This document shows positions 20,775 through 33,700 of a stretch of 64,000 bases of DNA, piece after piece. Within the stretch, counting starts at the first letter, position 1, and each line of letters begins with the position of its first letter. The translations under genes and the position numbers were made by a program. The DNA is from Isochrysis galbana. Its lineage: Eukaryota > Haptophyta > Isochrysidales > Isochrysidaceae. The stretch is taken from positions 2,123,448-2,187,447 of the forward strand of contig CM030938.1 of NCBI GenBank assembly GCA_018136815.1. The letters run 5' to 3'. The notes under the pieces were generated by a model, which saw nothing but the letters and a program-made list of their open reading frames with translations, did not search any database and was not told where the DNA came from.

Positions 20775-21035
20775 CCCCCCCCCGGTGTTTTCCCCCGGAG
20801 AGTCGGCCGGCGTCGACCGGTCCGCCTCAATGGGTTTTCCCTCATTGTAACTTGTGGGGAGTTATAATGGGAGCCGGGGGTTTGCGAGGGGGGAGATTTG
20901 AAGGGATGCATATGTGTATGTGTCTGTGCCATCACTTCAAGGCGTGCGGGCAAGTGCGCTGAGGGGTGTCGTGATAGTACCGGGCTAGTGGGAGTAGTGG
21001 TACTAACGCTCAGTTGTTTTATTATTGAGCCCCTA
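20775..21035 (-). repeat. Second copy of the 33-345 repeat
   Basis: This is inverted relative to 33-345 and about 90 percent identical, including the Gly-encoding homopolymer (20770-20783). It adjoins the LINE pol frame, so it probably forms the upstream part of the same ORF. Confidence 0.8.
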
Positions 21036-21095
21036 CTCCCTTGTGTGTGGTCTCTCGCTAGTAATCACCCACTAGAGATTGACCCAATCTGTTCC

Positions 21096-21440
21096 TATGG
21101 ACCCATCACCGCCCTCTGCACTGCCAAATTCGCCCTCGCCGCCGCGCGCGGACCCCGTCACCACTGCACCCGCGCCCAAGCCTTCCCAAGTATCTTCACC
21201 CGCTATCCAAGTCGATAGGCCGCCTACGGACGCGTGGGTTGCCAAGGATGGAGTCTCAGGAGCCTTACCCGGATCCTGGGAACAGTCCATCTCCACAGCA
21301 CGCCTAGCCACATATACCGGACGAGCCATGCAACAATTGCGCATACCCCCATCGCGGGGTAGGGGGTAGGGGCTCCGTTGCCGTGGAAGGCATCGGTCCC
21401 TCAGCACTAGGGTTAAACAAGCAGACAAGAAAACTCTAAG
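21096..21440 (+). repeat. Retroelement fragment with family-C hairpin, copy 1
   Basis: A Pro/Ser-rich frame starts MDPSPPSALPNSPSPPRAD. The part from about 21305 to 21440 is shared with 44395-44530: CATATACCGGACGAGCCATG, then ACCCC-CATCGC-GGGGT (a small hairpin at 21346-21361), GGGGCTCCGTTGCCG, GGTCCCTCA, and an end near AAGAAAACTCT. It ends about 335 bases upstream of the giant Sfi1-like gene's start. Confidence 0.65.
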
Positions 21441-21774
21441 AACTATCTCTACTCTAGAGCTCTATGGTACATCTCTACTCCCTTCTGCTGGCGCCAAAAC
21501 CTCCGCTCCGCCGCGCACTCCGGCCGCCCTCCCGCCGCCTCCGCCTCCTCCTCCTTTGAGCTCCGCTCGCGCGCTGCCTCCTTCCGCCCGGTCCCGGTCC
21601 CGTTGCCTCGCCTCGCCTCGCCTCGCCTTGCCTTCCCCCAACTCCTGGTCGGAGTATTGCCCGGCAGGGGCGCGCCCTCGCGCGGACCCAGCTGTGGGCT
21701 ACCCGTTGGCGCGGGCTGACAGTGCGTCTGTGGCGTGCTGCCGGAGGGCGTCAGGTGGGCTGCTGGCCGGCGGA

Positions 21775-24700
21775 ATGGCGCTCGTCGCCTCGAGCGAAGC
21801 CGATGTGCTATTTTCCGCCTTGCGCACCTGGCGATCACGCACGCCTGCGAGGACGCTTCCTGGAATCGAGGCTGGGTTTCGCATTGGAGAGGATGAGCAG
21901 CTGCGGAGCGCTATGGAATGGGCAGCCGCAGCACGCGACGATCGAAACTCCCTGGTGCAATTTGTTGGGGCTTTAGGCGATGGTCAAGCTGCAGCATCAT
22001 CTGACGCTTGGGTGGTTACAGATAGGCTCGGTTCTGCCCCAGCTGAACGCGACGCTCTTCTGCGCCAGCTCTACGCCGCACTCACTTCAGCGCCAACAGA
22101 GTGCGCTACTGCACCGCGGAGCTCACCGGAAGCAAGTGCGGATGGCGAGCAACCGCCCACATGTACGAGCAATGGTTTTGCTCTCCGCTCGGGATCCCTT
22201 CACACATTCAACGCCGGTACGGATCAGATGTTGCAGCGAATTCCAAAAGAGAGAGTTGATCTATCTCCCGCTACAGGAGACCACCCTCCGCTTAACAGCC
22301 ATCTTGTTGCCGGATCGCCATATCACGCGTCTTCGTCGCCTTCTGGCGTGGGCAATCGCAACAACGTTGACATCACCTCCGCTCTAACTCACGGAGCGAC
22401 GGGCCAACAGGATAGCTCTTTTTCGCATTGGGGTACATGGTCCTCCGCCGGCCCTGCCTGTGGTGAGCATGGTGCTGGTGTCGATCGCATGAGTGGCGCG
22501 AGCGCTGCAGGCGGGGTGATCGCTGGTAGGGAGAGAAAGCTGCGTTCTAGGGGCGAGTCAGCAGAGCGACGGGTTGCTTCGCTCCCTGCTCGCCGGAGGG
22601 CCTTGGGCATATGGCATGATGTTCGCGAACTTGCCCCCATTCTTGCGGCCTGGCATGACGAGGCGCGAAGGTACGTGGCAGCCAATTGAGTAGCGGAAGG
22701 TGCTGTCGCTGAAGCCCAGACGACATGAATAGACACTTCTCGCATGCGGGCTGATGCATTGAGCTCGGCAGATGCTGTGCACGCTTGACCTGTACCGAAC
22801 ACATAGACGTAATTGCGTGCCGAAGTCACTCTTGATTTCTTGTTCGCCTATTGCCTCGCCGGTTGAGATCCTTGCCGCCGCCATGAACTCATCAGCTCTC
22901 TACACAAATTTAGATTCGTTCCCGGCACCGCTTCACCAAAAGCACTGCTGAGCTTTCTTCTTCTTGCAGCAAGATCTGACGATGGAATTCCCCCTCATTC
23001 TTTAGGAGCGCATTGTCCAATCAGACTCGCCACGCTAAGGCCGCGACGTACATCCAATGCCGTCGCGGCTGGACAGCGCTGTGCTCCGCGCTAGCTGCCG
23101 AAAACCGTGGCTTACAAGCGAAGCGGAATCGACTGCGAAGAGCCGCCATCAAATGGCGAGTGGTAACTGTCGCACGGATTGTGTGCTGGCAGCATCTAGA
23201 GGCAGCGTTTGAGGCAACGATAGTGCATCTGCGTTCGCGACGACTTGGAAGTTCGCTGCGTCGATGGCAGGCCGACGCCGTACTCCGTGCCAAACAAAGA
23301 GTTTGTTTCATGGCGGCCTGGCGTCACACTGCACTTGTGCGCATTCGTAAGCAGCTTCGTATTTGGCATGAGGCGGCGATGGCAGCGGCGGCACTTGATG
23401 TTATGCTAGGTAGTCTTCGCCCGAGGGAATGGATTCACATGCGCCGGAAGGTGCGCCATTGGGCACAGTACTCGAAACGATTGCAAACCCATGCCAAAGG
23501 CATCACCATACGGCAAAGGCACCAGACCCTACTTACTACTGCACTAGCGGCGCTTGTTGGTGCTGCTAGGAGCCGAGGGCACTGTGCTTTTGTGTCCAAT
23601 GCGGCAGATCGCTTCTTTTCTCGGCGTGCGGTTGCAGTTGCCATGCGCGTATGGCGGCGGCATGTTGTAAAATTTCGTTTTGCAGCGGCGTTGGCGACGG
23701 CGGGGTCCGTGAAGGGGCGGGCCCATCACCTGACGTTTGCCTTTTGCGAGTGGGGTCTCTTTGCCCAGGCAGTGCGGAGACAAGGCGACCTTATTGGACT
23801 GGCCCGTTCAAGAACGGTTGTGCTTGCGGCGCGAAGACGTCTTGAGGCGATCGATGCGTGGAGGTCCTTTGCAAGAGCTCGAGAATTTGTGCGCCTAGCT
23901 TCAGCTGGGTCGAACGCTGCCTTCATTCGAAGTCTGAGTCGTCGGACATGGGCAGCATGGGCCACCTGGGTAGGGAGACGGCGAGGTCTAGCAATGGCTG
24001 TAGGCGATGCACAACACCAGCGGTACTTATCGCTCTGCGGTGGTTGCGTCGAGGTTTGGCGGAGGGTATCGTTGGCGCGCAGTGCAACTCGTAGATGTGC
24101 GAGCGCAGTTACCGCAGTGGCAACACGGCATCGATATCGTGCAGCCATGTCAGGGCTGAGAAGGGCGGCGGACGTGGGTCGACTGGCGATGAAGCATGCT
24201 CTTTGGGCTCCCCTTGGACGCGCGTTCCGCGCGTTGATAATGCAACAACGGCGTCAAAAACTAATGGCAGCTAGGTTTGCGTCCGCTACGGCGCATGCCC
24301 TCATATCGGCGCTGCGCGTGTGGGCAGGTAGAGTCCTTTTGTATCCGGCGGCAGCACGACCACGACGCTTTGCCCTAGAAAGACGCTCCGCGCAGAAGGC
24401 ACTTGCTGCAACGATACGGAGGTGGGCTAAACACGCGATGCGTGCTCGCCAACTTGCTACGGAGGGGCTTGCAAGGCACAGGGCTATGATCAAGAGGAGG
24501 GTGAGAGGTGCAACCCATATCTGGAAGGTGCGAGCGGCCGCAGTGGGGCATCTACTGAAAAGGACGGCCGTCGTGACTACGCGGGTTAGGAGTCGGGTGC
24601 TTCGAACAGCGTATTTACGGTGGATTGCGCGGACGGCGATGGCGCGGCGGCGACGAATGAGAAATCTGGATATTTTGTTATCCCTGGGATTTTACAAGAT

Positions 24701-27700
24701 GCGTGTAGTTCTGAACACCTGGCAAGACGCTGTAGCGGCTGCCACGGCGATGCAGCGCCGGAAAAGGCTCGAGGGAGAAGCTTTCGTGCAGCTCGAGTTG
24801 TACAAGGTTCGAAGGGCCATGAATGCTTGGCAAGACACAGCGGTGGAGGAGCGGCGACGTGTTGATCGTACGCTGTGGTTTAGAGTTTCGCGAACGTCGC
24901 GTGTGGTGTGCCATTCCATCCGCGTCTGGCGCGAGTTGGCTGTGACCAAGCTGCATAACCGCATTCAACGGGAAGCAGCACGTGTTTTTGCAGGTCGGGC
25001 AGCCGTCGGGGTTTGGCATGCAGCGGCCATAGCAAGAGCTATATTCGCGACTCGCTTGGCAGCGGCATCAATGAGGCTTACTCTGCGGCGCATGGCGTCG
25101 ATCATATCTCATTGGCATCGAGCTGCCCTTGGTAGGCGCGCCTGGCGAAGGCTGTCAGCCAAGAGTGACAGCCATAGGATAGGCCGGACGATAGCTGCGT
25201 GGATTAGTATCGTTGTGGCCACCGCCTCCTTCGTGTGCCGTTGCAACGCCTTGGGTGAACGTGGGCGTTTTCGCCCGAAGCACAGTGCCTTGTTGACGTG
25301 GAAGTCCAATGCTGTTGCTGAGGCGGAAGGACGACGAAAGCGCCGGGCGCTCGGTCCATTGGCTTGCATTGTGGCATTGCGGCGAAAGAGAGCAGCTCTG
25401 AGCAAATGGCGACTGTTTTTATCACATGCACTTGCTTTTGGACGTTCGGCTGATTCCACAGCGATCGCGATGCAACGCCGAACCTACGCCTATGCCTGGC
25501 GTTGCTTCACATCGCCCATTGCCGAACACCAAAAACTTCTGCGATGCGCACGCGAATGGCTCAAACGGATGGCTTCCAGGGCTTGGTCCTGTATGGCCAA
25601 GCACGCCGTGGAGCAACGACAGCAGCGGCGCCTCATGGCGTCCGCTGTAAAAGCCCATTGCGCTCGTGGCAGGACGTCTGCAATCTATGCATGGACAGCT
25701 TGGGTAGCTCGACGCAGAATCTCTCGGCACCAACTAGCTGCAGTAGCAACATCGCGGCAACGGCGTGCGGCGGCGCGAGTTCTTTGGAAGATGAGGGAGG
25801 CGGCGGCCTTGGGGCGGCGGCGGCTGAGACTTCCCCAGCTGAAGCAGCAGTATAATCTGGGTGGCGGTTCTACAGTGACCTTCACGCCGCATTTGACGGG
25901 TCCTGTATCCAACTTGCCGTCGCTCTTTCTCACGGGCACTTTTCAGGTGTTGCTCGGTCGGAATTATAGGCGATGGGTTGTCGCCACAAGGCGTACACGT
26001 ATGCTGAGCATTACCGCCAGGTGCTCGCCAGCGACCCAACACTTCTCTCGGGCGTCAATCAGGTTGTGGCGCAGAAATTCCATTGCGACAGCCGCCTGGA
26101 ACAGCTTTGCTCGTATGCACATGGCGAGGGAGCTCGCTCCCAGGCTTTGCGCGTGGCGCCGAATGGCCAAGTTCAGCGTCAATCATCAACATGCCAATCG
26201 AATATCACGGCGTCGGTCGCTCTGCTTATGTCTCTCGATGTGGAGAGGGTACGTCAACACATTCATTGTCGAAGGTGAGCTAGCGTGGCTGGCTTGGAGC
26301 GCGGGTAAGGCGGCAGCAAAGGCTGGTGCGATGAGAAGATGGACGGCTAGATATTGTGAGCGAACGCGCCTCTCAGCACTTTCACGTCAGCTGCAGGCCT
26401 CACGTTCGTCTACCGAGTGTGCTCAAGTGCTTTCAAGCTTGCAGGCGCGCACGGCACTCGCCCATAGGTTAGTACAGCTGCGTGTGCTGTGCTCGCAGCA
26501 CGCACGGTCTCGTGCAGTGCGGGGCTCGTTCACACATTGGCTTGTTGTGAAGGCTAGCAACAAGGCGTTCTTCCGGCTAGTGGCTGGTCGAGGAGGGCGC
26601 GCCATGGCTGCACGCAGACGCCACGCTATCGACTGGGCCATGCGTCGTTGGCGCCTTGTGATTTTTGGGTGGGTCGCCGCCGCACAACTCGCTCCTCTTT
26701 CGTCCGCACTACGTCGATCCCTGAGGAGTACGAGAGCCTTTGCTCATTGGCGTTCGATGTCTGTAACCGGAGCAGCAGCAAAGCATGTTGGAGCATCTTA
26801 CGATGAATGGGCTAAGCGAAGCAAGTGTCGTCGGGCGCTTAGTCTTTGGGCTGACGAAATGGCCATGTCTTTACGTGTAAATATGGCAGCTAGGCGGGTG
26901 CGTAGTCGTCGGGCGCTGGCCACTTTGAGGGCGGCCGCCAACGAAATAGCAACATTGCGGCGATGCCAGGAGCTGGTTCGATTCGGAAGATGGGGCTCAG
27001 AAACTCACTATCCAGCACACGCGGCAGGAGTCTGCGCAGAAACGGCTCAGGCTCTCGAGCATACTCTGCCGGAGTCTGTGACTTCTCTTCTTGAATATCT
27101 ACCGGCTTCGCCTATGGGTGAAGAAGTGCGCCGAAGGATGTCTACACGCCGGGCAACTTGGGCCGACCGGCAAGTTGCTACACTATTGCTCTCCCGTGGC
27201 CGGTCATTTGTCAGAAAGAGCGTGGTCATCCGATGCCGCGTGCTCCATGCGTCAAAGCGGGCACTTCTCTCTCGTCGCGCGATTGCGTTGCGGATATGGA
27301 GGCTCGGCACTAGTGACCGGGAGTACAACCGTAGGCTTCGCTCTATCGCCTCCACTGCATTCCGCACGTGCCTTGGCACTTTACGGCGAATGCGTGAGGT
27401 TGTGTACCTCTGGCGGCTCAGTACGCGATTAACACTTCAGAGGCGAAGAAGCGCCGGCCTCCTGCTGACACAGGGTCAAGCAGCTAGTGCGGCGAGAGGC
27501 ATGCTCAGCTTCAAGGCCAACGCCCGCCGCTGCCACGACGAACGCGAGATGAGACAGCGAGCAGACTTAGCGAGGTTCGGGCAGGCAGTCTCGGATCCAC
27601 GTTTACCTTCGAATGCACCCAGGAAGGCCAAGGGACCGAAACACGACAGCCACCAAAAAGCAGAATCGGTGGAGTTGTGGAAGACAGAGATCGGGTCATC

Positions 27701-30700
27701 GGGGCTGTCTCAAACGCGGACTGCAAAAACTGCATCGACCGCATTGGCGGTTGGAGGCAAGACTCAATGCGACCGTACAGTCCATGTGCACCCACTTGGG
27801 GCGAACATTCGCGCGCTTCCCCATCACCTCCATATGATCATCGTGCCCACAAAGGCGAGACTATCTTTCTCATCCTCCGAGGTGGGTGCAGCAGGCAGCA
27901 AAACTCCCGTTGTTCACTGCCCTTCAGCTGTCTTGTGCACTCCCAACACTTCGTGGCGGCACCCACATCTAGCCCCACCCTCAAACACATCAGCTTTGTC
28001 TACGGCGCGCAGGGTGTACACAGCATTTGCCCGTTGGCATGCGGGCGTGCGATCTAGATGTATGTTACACGTAGCCTCGCTAGTATGCAACCATCACGCC
28101 GCTGTGCGTGTACTTCACGTGCTTGCTGCTGCGTCGGCTCGGCGTGTCCAGCTTGGCGTTACGCAAGCCAAGGCATATCAAACAGCCCAACTCGTAAGCA
28201 CACGTCACGCGATGGGATTGATGCATCAGCATGCGATACGTCAAAGGTCTAGGACACAGGCAACAGCAAGTCTTCGGAAGCACTTACTAATCCCTGCCTG
28301 CATTCTCTGGCGTTCTCGCACCTCCCTAGCTGCGCTCTGCAAGATGGCCAGCAAGTTCAGTTCTTTCACCTCCGTGCGTGTCGTGGTCAAAGTTTGGCGT
28401 CGCTGGGCCACGGCTCGCCGGAATCGTGAAGCCATCGCAGCAACTTTCAGGCATCGGCAGCATGTCTCGGCGCTTGAGGAAGTGTGGGTCATGTGGCGAT
28501 GGGCAAGCGCACGTCGCATGGCAGCCCAACGCGCGGCAGCTGGGGATGCGCGTGTGCTAACCTTCGTCCAGTATCGGCGTGGACTCGACGCATTCGTGGC
28601 GGCCTTCACACGTTGTGCTGTTCTCGAACGCACCGAGGCCTTGTGGCTTACTTATGCAAATGTGCACAATCAGCGCGTCTCCCGAGAGGCATTCGTGCGC
28701 TGGGCACAGCACTCGCTAGTGCTGAGGTCGGTAGGTGGAAGATCCGCCACTACACATCGCAGTAGGCCGCCGCCTCTTCCTGCACGCGCGGTTCGTTTTG
28801 CCTACGAGTGCGCGATTACCCATGGCTTCGATGCATGGCGTTTAAACACGAAGCACCTCCGAGCCTCCGCACAAGCCATGCATCTAACAGACCATTCCCG
28901 TCGCCGCCGGATCCGTCGAATGTTCGGCCGATGGGCTCGCCTTATGGAAGACTTTGTTCAGCCGGCAAGGCTACAGCGGGGATGGGCAGTGCTCACAGAT
29001 GCTGCCGTCGGCGGGCGGCATCTGAGGCTTCGACGGTATGCAACCCTCGCGCGCAATAAGCGGTTGCGCTTGGCTGTCTTGCAACGTTGGGCAGAGAGCG
29101 CCGCCACACTTGCTCGTGCGCGATCGTTGTGCCTCCGCGGTGTCATGGAGGGCAACCGGCGCTCGCTTAATCTCGTGATTAGAGTTCTTTGGCAAGCTAA
29201 GTCTGAGGGGCGCCGCTTGCGCAAGTCGAGCGAACATGCGCGCCTAAGATCGCAGGTCCACGTGGTATGCGATGCAATGCATACATGGGTCTGCTATTGG
29301 CTCACTCGAGCACATGTTAGCACGCTTGTCTCGGCCGGAATCGGCGCATCACGAGAGCGTACCATCAAGTGGGCTTTCAACAATTGGCAATGGCACGCAT
29401 TCCACATGAGACGGCGGCATTTGCTGGATGAACGCTCTATGGCGGCGAAGTGGCGGCCAACTGTCGCCAAATTTTGGCGCAGATGGGTCCATAAACGCTT
29501 GGAGGCCGCCACCAATGCATGCGCTGCTATTGCGTTGGCCGCCACATCGATCCATTCATGGCGCAAAGCGTGCTGGCGGCGATGGCAAGACACCGTCATC
29601 GTGTACGTAAGGGAGCGCCGCGTATCACAATCGTTGGCCAAGGTAAATACGACACTTGCCCTCGCTTGCGATTGGGAGTGCTACCAAAGTCTCGAACTCC
29701 CTAGCTTACTGTTTTGTGTGGAGCCCTGCCTCTATTGTGCGGGGCTCTGTGAGTGATCTGCGCGCTCGGCGGCGTGTTCCAGCTCACCCCACACTTCCTT
29801 CTCCCTCTAAATGCCACAACCGATCAGACGAGCCTTTCCCGATACTCGAGGGCAGTTCGGGCCCAAGTACTTCAGAAACTTCGCTCTCACGCGAAGGCTC
29901 GCTGGGCTCATCTCGCGCGATGCAACACTGCCATCAGCTTTGCGAGTGACATCCACACAGCTAGACTTTTTGTACGCTGGCGGCTAGCTCTGATCGATGC
30001 AGTCGCGTCGAGTGCACGCTCCGCAGCAGAAGCCCTCGTCAGCGCAAGACACACAAAACGGCAAGTTTCACGTGCTTTTGAGGCGCTTTTGAACTCTGTA
30101 GCAGCGCGCACTTCGACGCAGCGAGAGGAGGCTGTTTGCGCCGTGCTTGAGGCGCGACGCACCTTTTGTTCAATTGGCAAGGCATTCACAGCGCTCCGGC
30201 TGCACATGCTTCGGCGTGAAGTGACCAGGCTGCAGTCCGGGACCCTTTTTTATCGCACCCTTGCCTGCGCCTGGAGTGCATGGTGTGCCTACTCCGCGCG
30301 AGGAGTAGGCGGAACCCCTAGCAGCTTTGCGGCTCGTACTGTCACCAAGCGTGCGTTTCACACTTGGCTTCGATGGGTGCGTTCGCGGGCTCGTCGTAGG
30401 CTGGAGCTGTGGGTAGCGTCTCGAGCTGCCGTGCATGCCGGTCGTGGTATGGCGTTCCGTCGATGGATGCTATGGATGAGGCGATGGCGTTCGCGGCGAC
30501 GCCTTCCCCCGTTGATCATGGGTCGTCAAGCAGACTGGGTCCTAGCAGATCCACGATCGGAAATTTTGGTTGCGGCCCTCAGTGATGATGACGTTCCGGG
30601 TCTATCAGAGCTTGGATCCGGGGTCAGTTTGTCCAACGGGCTCACGCACTCCGCTAATGTCCCTTCCCGTGGAATTGGTGCGCTCGTGACAGACTCTGCT

Positions 30701-33700
30701 GTTTCTTTTGCTCTTTCATACAGCCTGCGAGGCCGCATGCCACGACTGCTAACCGCCGGTAGGCTCGCCGCCCGACATAATGCCTTGTCGCGTTCTTTTC
30801 GCCGCGTCTACTTGTGCGCAACGGCAGAGCAGCATGATAAGAGACTCAACACCGTGGCGGCTGTAACAGCTGAGCGCAACATGGCCAGCGTGGCATGGCG
30901 ACATTGGGACAACCGCACCCGGGGCATGCGTCGGCTGCGGCGGATTGGTACTATCGCCACGAAGGCGGTGGCCCGCGTCGAGATGAATGAGGGGTTCAAG
31001 GCGATCATTCGCTTTCGTAGGCCTCGCCTGACTGCGGCACGCCTGCGGTTGGCGGCCGCCATAGGTCGATGGCGGTGGCACGTGACAGACGTGCGAATGC
31101 GTCTGGCGCAACATTCGGCGGCAGAATTTATGGCGACAGCAGCTGCTGCTATCGGTGCGCAATTGCCGGCACGCTTTGCTTTGGTTCGATGGCGAGTCGC
31201 AACACGGGCAGCGGCTGGCCTTCGGCAATGCCAAGAAGGCATTCGTGCTGGGGTGACGTTCCGTCACCTACATGACACCGTTCGGGCCCTTCGTACGTAC
31301 TGCGTTGAGCGGCTGCGGCTTGCGGAAAGCTGTGTTGAATGCGAAGCGGCACGAAGGCAACGGCGGCTTAGTATCGCCTTTCCCGCGTGGGCTGCTGTCG
31401 CGAAACGAACCGCGGTACATCGAGCGGCGGCCGTGGCAGCTACTGCTGCTCACCACAGCTTGACTCGTCGACGCGTTGTTGATACGTGGCACGAGGTTGC
31501 ACGGAGGCGCATGTTGGAATGCGCCGTTCATGGCCCAGTGATAATGGCTGTTGCACAGGACCTGCGCCGTCGTCAGCTGCTTCAAGGAATGGGAGCATTG
31601 CGCGAGGCCTCTGCACGTGAGCACTATTCGTCGGGACTGCGTGCTGCAGCCGCGACAATAGGCGACGGCAGGAGACTGCGCTGTGCCTTAAAAGGCTGGT
31701 TCAACGCCAGGCAGCATCAAGATGTACGACTCGTTGAGGATGCGTGGGTCGCGGCGACCGCCCTTGAGAAGACATTGATGGCTCCAAAGTTTGCGACTTG
31801 GCGCAGTGTCGCCGCCCCAAGCTCAGCGCGACGCGGGCGATTAGAGTACTTTTTCAAAGGCGGCCTCATAGTGTACTTCAATCGCTGGAGACGGGAAAGT
31901 GGACTGCGTTCGACGGGGACGGCGCTACGTTCCAAACGACAAATGAGCTTCCGGTCGGAGGCGATGCATCGTTGGCGGATTGAAGCTTGTGGACGTGCTA
32001 CTCGTAGCGCAATGGTATCCGTGGGATATACCAAGACGCGTCTTAGGAGAGGCTTGGATGTGTGGCGGATGTGGAGTGCCTATTGCGCCTTGACGTGCGC
32101 CGTCACGGCCAGCTATGCTGCTCGCTTTGCGACAGATCATATGTCCCTTGCATTACACCGCTGGGTGGAAGTCGTGCACGGGCGGGCACTGGCATCTTTC
32201 GCGGACAAGGAAGCCGTGCGCTTGTGCCTGGCTCAAACGTGCAGAAGTTGGCGTGACGCCGCAGCTGCTTTGGAATGGAATGCGCGACGCCTCGCCGCAG
32301 CGACAGCCGTGGGGCGATGGATACGCGTGCGGCGCGCGATGGCATCATGGTCGCTTCTGACGCGGCGCTTCTCACATCACGCCAGTTGCATAATTGCGCC
32401 GCGGGTGCAGGCACTACGAAAGACTTTCTCACGCTGGGTGAGGTGGTGTACGCAAGCATCGGCGATTACAAATGCATATCAGGTGCTTCATCAACGTCGA
32501 GCTCGATTGGGCATAGCAAGTTGGCGTGCTGGCGCGGAGCGACGGGGATTCGACACTTCCGCTGAGGTGGCGAGATCTCTCTCCGCTCGGAGCTTCTACT
32601 CCGCTACGGGATTAAGCGCGGCTTTACGGACATGGTCGTATGCTGCGAGGCGTCGTTCCTCGGTGCAATTAGAGACCGAGGCCGTGCAAAGGGTGGCGTG
32701 CCTAGAGACCTTGGACACGTGGGTGCGCTTTGCGGCGAAGAAGCGAAGGGTTGCTCTTGCTGAGATTGCTGTGCAGCGATCTCGAAGTCTAGCATTATTT
32801 GGAGTATGGACTCGCCGGACTAGATTAAGAACAGGCATGGCACAGACCCTGGCGATCGCACAGCAAACGCTTCAGCGTAGACCGGCTCTTCTACGCCATG
32901 CGCTCGCCCTGTGGGCATCGCATGCGGCGATGAGGGCGCGTGCCACACATGCAGTACGGAGCGCTCCGCGGCGAAGAACTTCGTTTGCCTTGAGACGGTG
33001 GCGTTGTCGATGTACTCAGCATCGTCGCACCATGAAGGCTGCACTTGCCCTCAATGTGTGGCGAGTGGCTCGTTCCTTGCGGGCCTGGGCAGCGTCACTG
33101 CCTTCCCTGTGCACTCAGCATCGCATTGTTGAGGCAGAAGCGCATGCATGCCTAGCGCGTTATCGGCGGGCGCTCGGCGCGGCGATATTGGCATGGCTTT
33201 CATTTGCTTCCGCGGCACGTCTCGCCTTGAATTTCAAATCGACGAGCGCCACGGTGTGGGTACTTCGCCGTACCACTGCGCTCTTTCTACTATGGCACGG
33301 CCGCTGCGCTCGCCAACGCGCCATGGGGGAGATGGCTCGTTGGAGTGCAGATAATCGGCGACGGCGAGATGTGTCGAGGGCCCTGACCGACTGGTATACT
33401 GCTACTACGGGCAAGCGCTTAAAGTCTGCTCGAGCATCAGCACGAGGGATTTTACTACATCACCGACGGCAAAGGCGCCAGCTAAAGCACAGTCTCGCTG
33501 CATGGCAACGCATTCTGAATCCTTTTCGCACTTGCCTATCCGTGCCACAAGACGGTAATTCGATCTCATGTCTGATGCAGCGTCTCGCAGCTTCCCGACT
33601 TTCTTCTGCCGTTGGCATGTGGCATCAATACGCCTACCAAACAGCCCGTCTTTCTACTTGTAGCCTGCATGTACTTCTCTTGCGCAGTAGCGCGGCGTTG

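Noticed and set aside
25842..25947. Extra intron inside the Sfi1-like exon 2 (GTATAA to TTTTCAG)
   Set aside because: Removing it would shift the frame, whereas the frame is open on both sides; I treated it as a non-repeat linker.
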